From Sphingomonadales bacterium UBA2369 (GTDB lineage: Bacteria > Pseudomonadota > Alphaproteobacteria > Sphingomonadales > Sphingomonadaceae), in the NCBI GenBank assembly GCA_002344055.1, contig DDTH01000006.1, forward strand, positions 535,037-599,036: a stretch of 64,000 nucleotides of DNA, written 5' to 3'. The notes under the pieces are model-generated. The model did not search any database, was not told the origin of the DNA, and worked only from the letters and a program-made list of their open reading frames with translations. Below are positions 8,563 to 16,563 of this stretch, in pieces (positions within the stretch are counted from its first letter, which is position 1; every line of letters starts with the position of its first letter). A program made the position numbers and the translations under genes.

Positions 8563-9729
8563 TTATCCGTAGGCGCGCAAAGGCTGGTCGGCCTCCGCGC
8601 CGTCCTCCGCCCCAGCGACCACGCAGGTGACATTGTCGTCCGCCTTCGCGCGATAGAGGGCGTCGTCCGCCGCGGCGACCAGATCGTCCAGATCATGGCC
8701 CGTCCGCAGCGCCGCGCCGACACTGGCGCCGACGAATACGCCCTGAGCATCGACGATATAGGGCTGGCCGGCGACGGTGGCGGCGAGTCCGTCTCCCGTC
8801 CGCGCCGCTTCCTCCCGGTCGTTGCAGGCCGCGATCACGATGAATTCGTCGCCGCCCGTGCGCGCGAGGATCGCGCCGTCCGGCGCGGTCTGCCGCAGCC
8901 GCTCGGCGACCATGGTCAACAGCCGGTCGCCGGCTTGATGGCCGAGCGTGTCGTTGACCCGCTTGAACCCGTCCAGATCGATATAGAAACAGGCGACGGG
9001 GGCGCCCGAGGGCAGCGCAGCGAAGGCTTCGGCAAAGCCGGTGCGGTTCAGCAGGTCGGTCAGCGGATCGTGCGAGGCGCGGTGCGCGTTCGCGAGTTCC
9101 GCCTGCATCGTGCGCACCATCATCGCGTTCATCCGGTAGGCCGCGACCGTCATCGCGTAGAGATAAAGCGGGATCTGCAGTCCGGTGAGCAGCATGAGCG
9201 GCTCGCCCGAAGTGACGCCCGCAATGGCGATCGGCCCGAAGCTGGTGAAGATCATCACGCAGACCAAGCGCGGCGCGGCGAAATTGCGGAAGCAGATGCC
9301 GCCGACCATCGCCGCCGTGGACAGCGAGGTGAGCGCGGCCACCACCCAATTGCCGCTCCAGATGCTGATGAAGGCGCCGAAGCCGACGCTCAACGCCCAC
9401 AGGACGGCGAGGCAGATGTAGAGGTCGGTCGGTCCGCTCTTGCCTTCGCGGGCGGCGCGGCGGCAGGCGATCAGCACCGGCAACCGCACGACGGAAAGCA
9501 GGATTTCGATCGTCGCCCAGGCGATGAACAAAGGCGAAGGAATTGCGAAAGCGACGACGCTGGACACGGCGACGGTGTTGAGCACGCCGCCGATGAAGAT
9601 CGGGATGGAGCCGTACAGGCTGTCGACCAATGCGACGCGCACCGGCGGAGACACGTCCGCGCCCGGCTCGATCAGCCAGCGCGTGAACCGCCATCGCGGC
9701 AGCCGCGCATCGCCCGCATTGTCGTTCAA
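8563..9729 (-). CDS. Membrane-anchored GGDEF diguanylate cyclase
   Basis: 388 residues. About six hydrophobic segments between 38 and 200 (for example SIPIFIGGVLNTVAVSSVVA, IFTSFGPIAIAGV) form an N-terminal membrane sensor of unknown ligand. A GGDEF domain (about 215-380) has an intact active site GGDEF at 292-296, so c-di-GMP synthesis is expected. The inhibitory RxxD I-site is absent: the position reads PDGA. There is no EAL domain. The TTG start at 9729 is supported by GAGGGA 7 bases upstream. Confidence 0.9.
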   Translation of the reverse strand: MNDNAGDARLPRWRFTRWLIEPGADVSPPVRVALVDSLYGSIPIFIGGVLNTVAVSSVVAFAIPSPLFIAWATIEILLSVVRLPVLIACRRAAREGKSGPTDLYICLAVLWALSVGFGAFISIWSGNWVVAALTSLSTAAMVGGICFRNFAAPRLVCVMIFTSFGPIAIAGVTSGEPLMLLTGLQIPLYLYAMTVAAYRMNAMMVRTMQAELANAHRASHDPLTDLLNRTGFAEAFAALPSGAPVACFYIDLDGFKRVNDTLGHQAGDRLLTMVAERLRQTAPDGAILARTGGDEFIVIAACNDREEAARTGDGLAATVAGQPYIVDAQGVFVGASVGAALRTGHDLDDLVAAADDALYRAKADDNVTCVVAGAEDGAEADQPLRAYG

Positions 9730-9830
9730 GCCAAATCCCTCACCCGAGGCGGCCGGACGGAGCGGCCGCGTCGGGGTCTGGATAGGCGCCCAACAGTTAA
9801 GAAGGCGCTGCCGAAGCGCGAAAATCCGCG

Positions 9831-10496
9831 CTAACGCGCGGGATAACGCAGGCGGCCGAGGAAGCGGCTGAGCGAGGGCCGGTGCGTGCCGCGCCCGGTC
9901 AGCCGCGCCTTCGCTTTCTCGAACTGCATGACATTGCCGATGCGGCGGTCGAGGAAGGCACGGGTGGCGGCCAGATCCTCGCTGTCGTCGTCGAGGAAAA
10001 TCAGGCTGGTCGAGGCATAGACGCCGATCAACGTCGCCCGCTTCGTGTAGTGATTATAGTCGGTGGCGGTGTCGCCCGCGACGCGCCAGATGCGGTCGGC
10101 GCTGCGCCAGGCGAGCTTCGCGCCGGTGGCGGCATTTTGTGGCATCGCGAGTGTGGCGAGCGCGCGGCGCAGCGCTTCCCGGTGCGGCTTCAGCGCGGTG
10201 AAGCGGTGCATCAGCAAACCGCCGATCCGATCGCGAATCTTCATCGCCTCGATCCGTTCGGACGGGAAAGCGGCGGCCATGTCGCGATCGACCCAGTCGA
10301 ACCAGGCGTCGATCATCGCCGCGCCGCCGCCCGGGAAGGCGATCCGGGCGCGGTCGGCCGGGACGCCCAGATCGCTCGCCGCCATCTCCAGCGCCCTGGG
10401 AGTCCAGCCGTCGAACGCGGCGTGACCACCGAGCAGAGGCGCAAGCGCCTCGGCCAGTTCGTCTAGCGTCATCTCGAGCGGTGGAATCGCGTCCAT
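9831..10496 (-). CDS. COQ9 family ubiquinone biosynthesis protein
   Basis: Homologue of COQ9, a lipid-binding helper of the ubiquinone hydroxylation step in mitochondria and Alphaproteobacteria. The 221-residue protein begins with a TetR-like helical part (LDELAEALAPLLGGHAAFDGWTPRALEMAASDLGV). It continues with the family core DRIWRVAGDTATDYNHYTKRATLIGVYASTSLIFLDD, which is diagnostic. I chose the ATG at 10496; 12 extra residues to 10532 are Arg-rich and would overlap the neighbouring gene. Confidence 0.92.
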   Translation of the reverse strand: MDAIPPLEMTLDELAEALAPLLGGHAAFDGWTPRALEMAASDLGVPADRARIAFPGGGAAMIDAWFDWVDRDMAAAFPSERIEAMKIRDRIGGLLMHRFTALKPHREALRRALATLAMPQNAATGAKLAWRSADRIWRVAGDTATDYNHYTKRATLIGVYASTSLIFLDDDSEDLAATRAFLDRRIGNVMQFEKAKARLTGRGTHRPSLSRFLGRLRYPAR

Positions 10497-10503
10497 GCGC
10501 CGA

Positions 10504-11415
10504 TCAATGATCCTGCAGCGGCGCGGTTGCAAGCGGGCGTTGGGGCAAGCGGATCAGCACGAGGCCGATGCAGATCAGCACCGCGCCGCTGACGTCGAGC
10601 GCACCCAGGGTCTCACCATAAGCCACCCAGCCGATCGCGGCGGAGGCGATGGGCTGCGTGAGGAGGCCGAGTCCCACGACCAGCGGCGACAGATAGCCCA
10701 TGGCGAAGACGAGCAGTCCTTGGCCGATCACCTGGCTGCTGAGCGAGAGCAAAAGCACGGGCGTCCAGTCCGTCGGCAGCACCTTCTCGCCCAGCGCCAT
10801 CGCGGTGACCAGCAAGGGCAGGGCACCGGCGGCGGTGGCGATGAACAGGGTCGGGAAGGGCGCGACGCTGCGCCGGGCGCGATCGACCGCGACGAGATAG
10901 AGGGCGTAGAAAGGCGCGGCTAGCAGACAGAGCAGATCGCCGATCAGATGCTCGCGCGAAAGCTCGTAGCTGCGGCCCAGCAGCAGGAAGGTCCCGAGCA
11001 GAGCGAGCAGCAAAGCCAGGGTCTGCGCGCGGCCGGGAAAGCGCCTGAGCAGCATGAAGCCGTAAATGGCGAACAGGAAGCTGGCGAAATTGCCGAACAG
11101 GGTCGCGTTGGCGAGCTTCGTCTGCAGGATGCCGATGTGCCAGACGGCGATGTCGGCGGCGAAGAACAGGCCGCCCAGCGCGATCGCGCCCACCAACGGC
11201 CAGGACGGCCGCACCGCATCGCCGCCCACGCCGCGCTGCCACCAGGCGAGCAGGCCCAGCAGCGGCACGGCCAGCGCCAGCCGCCAGAAGCCGGCCGCGA
11301 CCGGCCCGACATCGGCCAGCCGCACCATCCAGGGTCCCGCAGCGAGAAAAAGATTGGCCAGAATCAACGCCGGAAAGGCCAGGCGCGGCGCAAGGTGCTG
11401 AAATCGTCCCGGCAC
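10504..11415 (-). CDS. EamA/DMT family transporter
   Basis: 303-residue inner-membrane protein with about ten hydrophobic helices arranged as two EamA halves. Examples are FPALILANLFLAAGPWMVRLA at the start and VVGLGLLTQPIASAAIGWVAYGETL near the end, the latter being the usual DMT closing motif. The substrate is unknown; the family exports metabolites or amino acids. It starts with GTG at 11415 with GAGGA upstream, and lies 7 bases before the COQ9 gene on the same strand. Confidence 0.88.
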   Translation of the reverse strand: MPGRFQHLAPRLAFPALILANLFLAAGPWMVRLADVGPVAAGFWRLALAVPLLGLLAWWQRGVGGDAVRPSWPLVGAIALGGLFFAADIAVWHIGILQTKLANATLFGNFASFLFAIYGFMLLRRFPGRAQTLALLLALLGTFLLLGRSYELSREHLIGDLLCLLAAPFYALYLVAVDRARRSVAPFPTLFIATAAGALPLLVTAMALGEKVLPTDWTPVLLLSLSSQVIGQGLLVFAMGYLSPLVVGLGLLTQPIASAAIGWVAYGETLGALDVSGAVLICIGLVLIRLPQRPLATAPLQDH

Positions 11416-11455
11416 CTTCTATATCCTCACGGTCTCAGCTGCACAGGAGCGCCCC

Positions 11456-12535
11456 TTGCCGTCCCTCTTCTCGCCCTTCAAGCTCGGTGCGATCGACTGC
11501 CCGAACCGGATCGCCATGGCCCCGCTCACCCGCGGTCGCGCCACCCGCGAGCATGTGCCGACCGATATCATGCGTACTTATTATGCGCAGCGCGCCGGGG
11601 CGGGCCTGATCATTTCGGAAGGAACCGGAATCAGCCGGACGGGGCTTGGCTGGCCGCACGCGCCTGGCATCTGGTCGGGCGAACAGGTCGAGGCGTGGAA
11701 GCCGATCGTCGCGTCGGTGCACGAAGCCGGCGGGCGGATCGTCTGCCAGCTCTGGCATATGGGCCGCCTGGTCCATCCCAGCTTCCTCGGCGGCGCGGCG
11801 CCGGTCTCGTCCTCCGCGACCACCGCGCCGTACAAGGCCCATACCTATGAAGGCCGCCAGCTTTACACCGAAGCCCATGCCCTCACCGCCGACGAGATCG
11901 CGGCGACCGTCGAGGATTATGCGCGCGGCGCCGCCAATGCCATTGCCGCGGGTTTCGACGGCGTCGAGATTCACGGCGCCAACGGCTATCTGGTCGATCA
12001 ATTCCTGCGCGACGGCAGCAATGCGCGCGGCGACGATTATGGCGGCCCGGTCGAGAACCGCATCCGCTTCCTGGGTGAGGTCACGCGCGCGGTCGCGGAC
12101 ACGATCGGCGCGGATCGCACCGGCGTGCGCCTCTCGCCCAATGGCGATTCGCAGGGCGTCAACGACAGCGATCCGTTCAACCTGTTCCCCGCCGCCGCAG
12201 CGCTGCTGGGGGAGATCGGCATCGCCTTCCTGGAGTTGCGCGAGCCGCCGCGCGACGGGACGTTCGGCAAGGCCGAAGTCGATCCGGTCGCGCCGGCCAT
12301 CCGTGCCGCGTTCAACGGCCCGTTGATGCTGAATTCCGATTACACGCTGGCGCGGGCGGAACTGGCGCTGGAGACGGGTGAAGCGGATATGATCAGCTTC
12401 GGCCGGCCGTTCATTTCCAACCCCGATCTGCCGCAGCGTCTGGCGGGCCGGATCGACCTCGCGCCCGACAACCAGTCGCTTTGGTACACCACCGAAGCAC
12501 AGGGCTATATCGACTATCCCGCGCACGCGTCTTAA
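11456..12535 (+). CDS. Old Yellow Enzyme family NADH:flavin oxidoreductase (alkene reductase)
   Basis: FMN-dependent ene-reductase of the OYE family, 359 residues, TIM barrel. Visible landmarks are FSPFKLG and NRIAMAPLTRGRA at the N-terminus, substrate-binding His173 and Asn176 in EIHGANGYLVDQFL, and the C-terminal FMN phosphate loop ISFGRPFISNPDL. The gene starts with TTG at 11456 after CAGGAG. It is divergent from the DMT gene across a 40-base gap. The natural substrate cannot be told from sequence. Confidence 0.93.
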   Translation: MPSLFSPFKLGAIDCPNRIAMAPLTRGRATREHVPTDIMRTYYAQRAGAGLIISEGTGISRTGLGWPHAPGIWSGEQVEAWKPIVASVHEAGGRIVCQLWHMGRLVHPSFLGGAAPVSSSATTAPYKAHTYEGRQLYTEAHALTADEIAATVEDYARGAANAIAAGFDGVEIHGANGYLVDQFLRDGSNARGDDYGGPVENRIRFLGEVTRAVADTIGADRTGVRLSPNGDSQGVNDSDPFNLFPAAAALLGEIGIAFLELREPPRDGTFGKAEVDPVAPAIRAAFNGPLMLNSDYTLARAELALETGEADMISFGRPFISNPDLPQRLAGRIDLAPDNQSLWYTTEAQGYIDYPAHAS

Positions 12536-12573
12536 GGCGCGCGCCGACAAACAAGATTCTGGAGCAGTTACGA

Positions 12574-13218
12574 ATGGCGAAGACACCTGCCGGCACGGCG
12601 ACCGAAACCGAAGCGGGCGGCAGCAACCGCAAGCGTTACGCCTTGTACGGCGCGGCCGGCATCGGCCTGCTCGCGGTCGCGGGCGCCGGCTATATGTTCT
12701 ATCGCGAGAAGAGCATCGAAAAGCCGAAATATGAGCCGTCCGAGGCTGACGGCTCGTTCGAGCTGCGCGACTATCCGGAGTTGCTGGTCGCCGAGGCGGT
12801 CGTCGCGGGCGAACGCGCGTCGGCGCTCGACAAGGGTTTCGGCCAGCTTGCCGACTATATCTTCGCCAAGTCGCGCGACGGCGCGAAGGTGGCGATGACG
12901 GCGCCGGTCCTCTCGGCGGCGGCGAGCGGCGGCAAATGGGCGACCCGCTTCGTCATGCCCGCGAAGTTCACGAAGGAAACGCTTCCGGCGACCGGCCCCG
13001 GCGTGGCGATCGCGACCATTCCCGCGCGCAAGGTGGCGGTGATCCAGTTCGGCGGCGCGACCGAGGAAGAGATCCTCGCCGCGCACGAGCAGGAATTGCT
13101 GGACTGGGTCGGCGCCAAGAAGTTCACGGCCGCGGGCAAGCCGGAGCGCGCCTTCTACAATTCGCCCTTCACGCCCGGGCCGCTGCGCCGCACCGAAATC
13201 TGGCTGCCGATCGCCTGA
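12574..13218 (+). CDS. SOUL heme-binding family protein, membrane-anchored
   Basis: 214 residues with one N-terminal transmembrane segment (about 22-42, YALYGAAGIGLLAVAGAGYMF) and a SOUL/HBP domain. The domain runs from the start motif FELRDYPELLVAEA through AKVAMTAPVL to YNSPFTPGPLRRTEIWLPI. SOUL proteins bind heme or related tetrapyrroles; the role in bacteria is unclear. The ATG at 12574 has GGAGCAG upstream. The stop abuts the stop of convergent ribH with no gap. Confidence 0.88.
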   Translation: MAKTPAGTATETEAGGSNRKRYALYGAAGIGLLAVAGAGYMFYREKSIEKPKYEPSEADGSFELRDYPELLVAEAVVAGERASALDKGFGQLADYIFAKSRDGAKVAMTAPVLSAAASGGKWATRFVMPAKFTKETLPATGPGVAIATIPARKVAVIQFGGATEEEILAAHEQELLDWVGAKKFTAAGKPERAFYNSPFTPGPLRRTEIWLPIA

Positions 13219-13638
13219 TCAGGCAAAACGCTGGCGCAGCTCCAGCAGCGCCAGCGCCGCCTTCGCCGCCTCGCCGCCTTTGTCCTTCTGCGCCGGATCG
13301 GCGCGGACCAGGGCCTGCGCCTCATTTTCCACGGTGAGAATGCCGTTGCCGATGGCCAGGCCGTCCATGGTCAGCGCCAGCAGACCACGGGCGCTTTCCC
13401 CGGCGACGATTTCGAAATGATAGGTCTCGCCGCGGATCACCGTGCCGAGCGCGACATAGCCGTCATAGCGCCCGCTCTCCGCCGCCAGCGCCACCGCGCC
13501 GGGTATCTCCAGCGCGCCGGGGACGGCCACGGTCTCGTGACTGTGTCCCGCCGCCTCGACCGCGGCCTTCGCGCCGGCCAGCAGATGGTCCGCGAGATGG
13601 GCGTAGAAGCGCGCCTCGACGATAAGGATATGCGCCAT
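13219..13638 (-). CDS. ribH: 6,7-dimethyl-8-ribityllumazine synthase
   Basis: Condenses dihydroxybutanone phosphate with the ribityl-aminouracil to make lumazine, the penultimate riboflavin step. The 139 residues include the substrate loops PGALEIPGAVALA and ALGTVIRGETYHFEIV, the latter with the catalytic His, and GLAIGNGILTVENEAQAL. It is the last gene of the rib operon, overlapping the ribBX stop as ATGA, so stoichiometric coupling is likely. Confidence 0.96.
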   Translation of the reverse strand: MAHILIVEARFYAHLADHLLAGAKAAVEAAGHSHETVAVPGALEIPGAVALAAESGRYDGYVALGTVIRGETYHFEIVAGESARGLLALTMDGLAIGNGILTVENEAQALVRADPAQKDKGGEAAKAALALLELRQRFA

Positions 13639-14930
13639 CAGTTCGTCCCTCCCGAGATCGCGCGCTCCTCGACGATCGAAAGACCATAACCCGCCAGCGC
13701 CACCGGGCTGTGGTGCGTGTTGGTCAGCAGGATCATCTCATGCACGCCCAAAGCGGCGAGGATCTGCGCGCCGACGCCATAGTCACGCAGCGCCTCCATA
13801 TCCTGCGCGGGCGCCGCACCAGCGCGCACCTGCAAGGCGCGGGCGAGACTGCCCGGCGCCATTTTGTTGATCACCACGACGATGCCGGGGCCTTCCTCGG
13901 CGATCGCCCGCATCGAGCCGGCCAGCATGCCGGAGCGCGCCGATTCCTCGCCGAACGCGTCGGACAGCAGGGACAGCGCATGCATCCGCACGAGCGTCGG
14001 CTTCTCCGGATCGATCGGGCCTTTCACCAGAGCGACATGCTCGGTGCCGCCCGCCTTGTTGGTGAAGGTGCGCACCGACCAGCCGCCGCCCCAGCGGCTG
14101 TCGAAGCGTGCCTCGGCCGTTTCCACCACCAGCCGGTCCTCGCGCAGGCGATAGGCGATCAGGTCACGGATCGTGCCGATCTTCAGCCCGTGCAGGTGGG
14201 CGAAGGGAATCAGATCGTCGAGCCGGGCCATCGTCCCGTCCTCGCGCAGAATCTCGCAGATCACGCCGGACGGGTTCAGCCCCGCCAGCCGCGACACGTC
14301 CACCGCAGCCTCGGTATGGCCGGCGCGGACCAGCACGCCGCCTTCGCGCGCGGCGAGCGGGAAGACATGGCCGGGCGTGACGATATCCTCCGGCCCCTTG
14401 CCTGCGTCGATCGCGACCGAGATGGTGCGCGCCCGGTCGGCGGCGGAAATGCCGGTGGTGACGCCCTCGCGCGCCTCGATCGAGACGGTAAAGGCGGTTT
14501 CGTGCCGCGTGCCGTTGCTGCGGCTCATCGGCTGCAGGCCGAGCTGCGCGACCCGCTCCGGCGCCAGCGCGAGACAGATCAACCCGCGCCCGTGCCGCGC
14601 CATGAAATTGATCGCGTCCGGCGTCGCCATCTGCGCCGGGATGATCAGATCGCCCTCATTCTCGCGATCCTCGTCGTCGACAAGAATGTACATGCGCCCG
14701 TTGCGCGCCTCGTCGATGATCTGCTCGGCCGTCGCCATCACCCCGCGCGAGCCGCCGCTGCCGAGGAAGCGCTCGAGCTTCAGCAAGGTGTCGGCGGTGG
14801 GGTTCCAGTCACCCTCGCCCAGGCGGCGCAGCGAATTGGGGTGAAGACCGGCGGCGCGGGCCAGTCCGGAGCGGCTCATCTCGCCGGACGAGACGAGCTC
14901 TTCCAGCCGGTCGATCAAAATAGTGCTCAT
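13638..14930 (-). CDS. ribB: HTH-domain fused DHBP synthase with degenerate GTP cyclohydrolase II-like domain (RibBX type)
   Basis: 430 residues in three parts. Residues about 1-58 form an XRE-like helix-turn-helix (MSRSGLARAAG as helix 2, LHPNSLRRLGEG as recognition helix). Residues about 65-265 are 3,4-dihydroxy-2-butanone-4-phosphate synthase with acidic active site DDEDREN (85-91), RHGRGLICLAL and HTEAAVDVSRLAGL. The C-terminal part resembles RibA, but the segment that should hold three zinc cysteines reads LLSDAFGEESARSG, so it should not be a cyclohydrolase (the known RibBX variant). An in-frame ATG at 14738, where ordinary RibB proteins begin, could give an HTH-less form. The Shine-Dalgarno before 14930 is weak, and an operator-like palindrome lies just upstream. 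Confidence 0.92.
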   Translation of the reverse strand: MSTILIDRLEELVSSGEMSRSGLARAAGLHPNSLRRLGEGDWNPTADTLLKLERFLGSGGSRGVMATAEQIIDEARNGRMYILVDDEDRENEGDLIIPAQMATPDAINFMARHGRGLICLALAPERVAQLGLQPMSRSNGTRHETAFTVSIEAREGVTTGISAADRARTISVAIDAGKGPEDIVTPGHVFPLAAREGGVLVRAGHTEAAVDVSRLAGLNPSGVICEILREDGTMARLDDLIPFAHLHGLKIGTIRDLIAYRLREDRLVVETAEARFDSRWGGGWSVRTFTNKAGGTEHVALVKGPIDPEKPTLVRMHALSLLSDAFGEESARSGMLAGSMRAIAEEGPGIVVVINKMAPGSLARALQVRAGAAPAQDMEALRDYGVGAQILAALGVHEMILLTNTHHSPVALAGYGLSIVEERAISGGTN

Positions 14931-14942
14931 GGCCGAGCAACT

Positions 14943-14981
14943 ATCACATCACAATGTGATGTAAAGCCAGTCGATCACATC
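14943..14981. promoter_or_regulatory. Operator-like palindrome and extra half-site before HTH-ribB
   Basis: A perfect palindrome with 8-bp arms and one central base, ACATCACA-A-TGTGATGT, occupies 14946-14962, 16 bases upstream of the HTH-ribB start. The octamer ATCACATC is also present at 14943-14950 and again at 14974-14981, exactly 31 bp apart (about three helical turns). The whole element fills the 49-base gap to the upstream gene. Its arrangement suits a dimeric helix-turn-helix protein; the fused HTH is the obvious candidate. Confidence 0.6.
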
Positions 14982-15960
14982 AAGGCGCGACGATTATCTG
15001 CCGCGGCCCATCCCGATCCCGCACCGCATATTGGAAGTTCACATCGCCCCAGCCTGATTTCGCCGCGCCGTGCCGACCGTCCCGCGCCAATGCGATGATG
15101 CCGCCGTCGAAGCGATAGCCCTTGGCACGAATCCGCCGGAGCGCATCCTCGGCCGCTGCCCGCGGGGCCATGCCGGCGCGCATATTCTCGACCGTCTGAT
15201 AGGTGGGCAGGAAGCGCATCATCACATCGCCATTGCCGGTCGCGATCGCAGCGCCGACATCATTGTCGCAATAGGCTCCCGCGCCGGTGATCGGCGAATC
15301 GCCGACCCGCCCCGGCAATTTGAACAGCCGCCCGTTGGTGGAGCAGCCGACACACAGATTGCCCGCCGCGTCGATCGCGATGCTGCCGACTGTGTCATGG
15401 CCGACCAAAGGGTGCTCCGCGCCACGCGGCTCCGGCGCCCAGGCGTCGGACCGCTCTCCCCGCGCGGCCCATTCCTCCCATTGCCGCTGCGAGGCGACGC
15501 TGGTCAGCGAGGTTTCCTCGAACCCCATCGCGGCGGCGAAGCGGGTCGCGTCGTCGCCGACGAGCAAGGTGTGCTGGGTCTGCTCCATCACCTTGCGCGC
15601 GACGGAGATGGCGCGCTTCACCCGCTTCAGGCAGCCGACCGCGCCGACATCGTGCGTCGGTCCCCACATCATCATCGCGTCGAGCGTGGTCTCGCCGATC
15701 GCGTTGGGCGTACCGCCGAAGCCGACGCTGCCCGTATCGCCGCGCAATTCCACCTGGTTGATCGCCGCCTCGACCGCGTCGAGCGCCGAGCCATTGCGGG
15801 CGAGGATCGGCCAGCCCGCTTCGTTACCGCCGGTTCCGAAGTCCCAGCTGGTGAGGATGGTCGGCCCGGCGGTGCGGGGCCGCACCTGCGCGGCGGCCAT
15901 GGTCAGCGGCGCGGCGGCGGCCAGACCCAGCAGGCCGCGCCGGCTGATCCTCGCGGTCAT
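14980..15960 (-). CDS. Tat-exported N4-(beta-N-acetylglucosaminyl)-L-asparaginase-like Ntn hydrolase
   Basis: 326 residues. The N-terminus ISRRGLLGLAAAAPLTMAAA is a twin-arginine signal, so the enzyme is probably periplasmic. The body is a glycosylasparaginase/isoaspartyl-peptidase-type N-terminal nucleophile hydrolase. The self-cleavage site lies before Thr190 in GHDTVGSIAIDAAGN, and the oxyanion/substrate motifs are GAGAYCDNDVGAAIATGNGD. It hydrolyses the amide of glycosylated or modified Asn/Asp residues. It overlaps ribE by 4 bases (ATGA) and sits in the middle of the riboflavin operon, to which it has no known functional tie. Confidence 0.9.
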   Translation of the reverse strand: MTARISRRGLLGLAAAAPLTMAAAQVRPRTAGPTILTSWDFGTGGNEAGWPILARNGSALDAVEAAINQVELRGDTGSVGFGGTPNAIGETTLDAMMMWGPTHDVGAVGCLKRVKRAISVARKVMEQTQHTLLVGDDATRFAAAMGFEETSLTSVASQRQWEEWAARGERSDAWAPEPRGAEHPLVGHDTVGSIAIDAAGNLCVGCSTNGRLFKLPGRVGDSPITGAGAYCDNDVGAAIATGNGDVMMRFLPTYQTVENMRAGMAPRAAAEDALRRIRAKGYRFDGGIIALARDGRHGAAKSGWGDVNFQYAVRDRDGPRQIIVAP

Positions 15961-16562
15961 TGCCCCCGGCTCGCCAGCATCCGCTCCAGATAACGCGCGA
16001 TCAGGTCGATCTCGAGATTCACTTCGCGCCCGGCCTGCAGCCCGCCCAAAGTCGTGTGCTGCGCGGTGTGCGGGATCAGATTGATGCCGAAGCGCACCCC
16101 TTCGGCCAGCGGCTCGACTTCGTTCACGGTCAGCGACACGCCATCCACACAAACTGAGCCCTTGCGCGCGATGTAAGGCGCGATCTCCGGCCCGGCGGCA
16201 ATCGTGATCGCGGTCGAATCGCCAACCGCTTCCACCGACGTCACCGCGCCGATGCCGTCGACATGGCCGGTGACGATATGGCCGCCCAATTCGTCGCCCA
16301 CCTTGAGCGCGCGTTCCAGGTTCAGCCGCGCGCCGTTGGTCCACAGTCCCGGTGCGGTGCGGGCGAGCGTTTCGGCGGAGACATCGACCGCGAACCAGTC
16401 GGCACCCTTGTCCACCACCGTCAGGCAGACGCCCGAGCAAGCGATCGACGCGCCCAGCGCCACACCGTCCATCTCGTAACCGCAGGCGATGGTCAGGCGC
16501 AGGTCGCCGCGGGCCTCGACGGCAGTGACTTCCCCAACATCGGTGATGATTCCGGTGAACAT
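15957..16562 (-). CDS. ribE: Riboflavin synthase, alpha subunit
   Basis: Dismutates two lumazines into riboflavin plus pyrimidinedione. The 201-residue protein has the typical duplicated beta-barrel. The N-terminus MFTGIITDVGEV is matched at the start of the second half by GHIVTGHVDGIGAV, and CSGVCLTVV is mirrored by VDGVSLTVNEV. The ATG at 16562 is one base from the ribD stop. It is part of the compact leftward rib operon. Confidence 0.97.
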   Translation of the reverse strand: MFTGIITDVGEVTAVEARGDLRLTIACGYEMDGVALGASIACSGVCLTVVDKGADWFAVDVSAETLARTAPGLWTNGARLNLERALKVGDELGGHIVTGHVDGIGAVTSVEAVGDSTAITIAAGPEIAPYIARKGSVCVDGVSLTVNEVEPLAEGVRFGINLIPHTAQHTTLGGLQAGREVNLEIDLIARYLERMLASRGQ

Positions 16563-16563
16563 T

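Noticed and set aside
14931..14979. FMN riboswitch before ribB
   Set aside because: The gap is 49 bases, too short for an RFN element, and the conserved RFN blocks are not present; a palindrome occupies it.
14943..14981. CRP-type site (TGTGA-N6-TCACA)
   Set aside because: The TGTGA and TCACA elements occur, but with wrong spacing or order; the real symmetry is the 8-1-8 palindrome.
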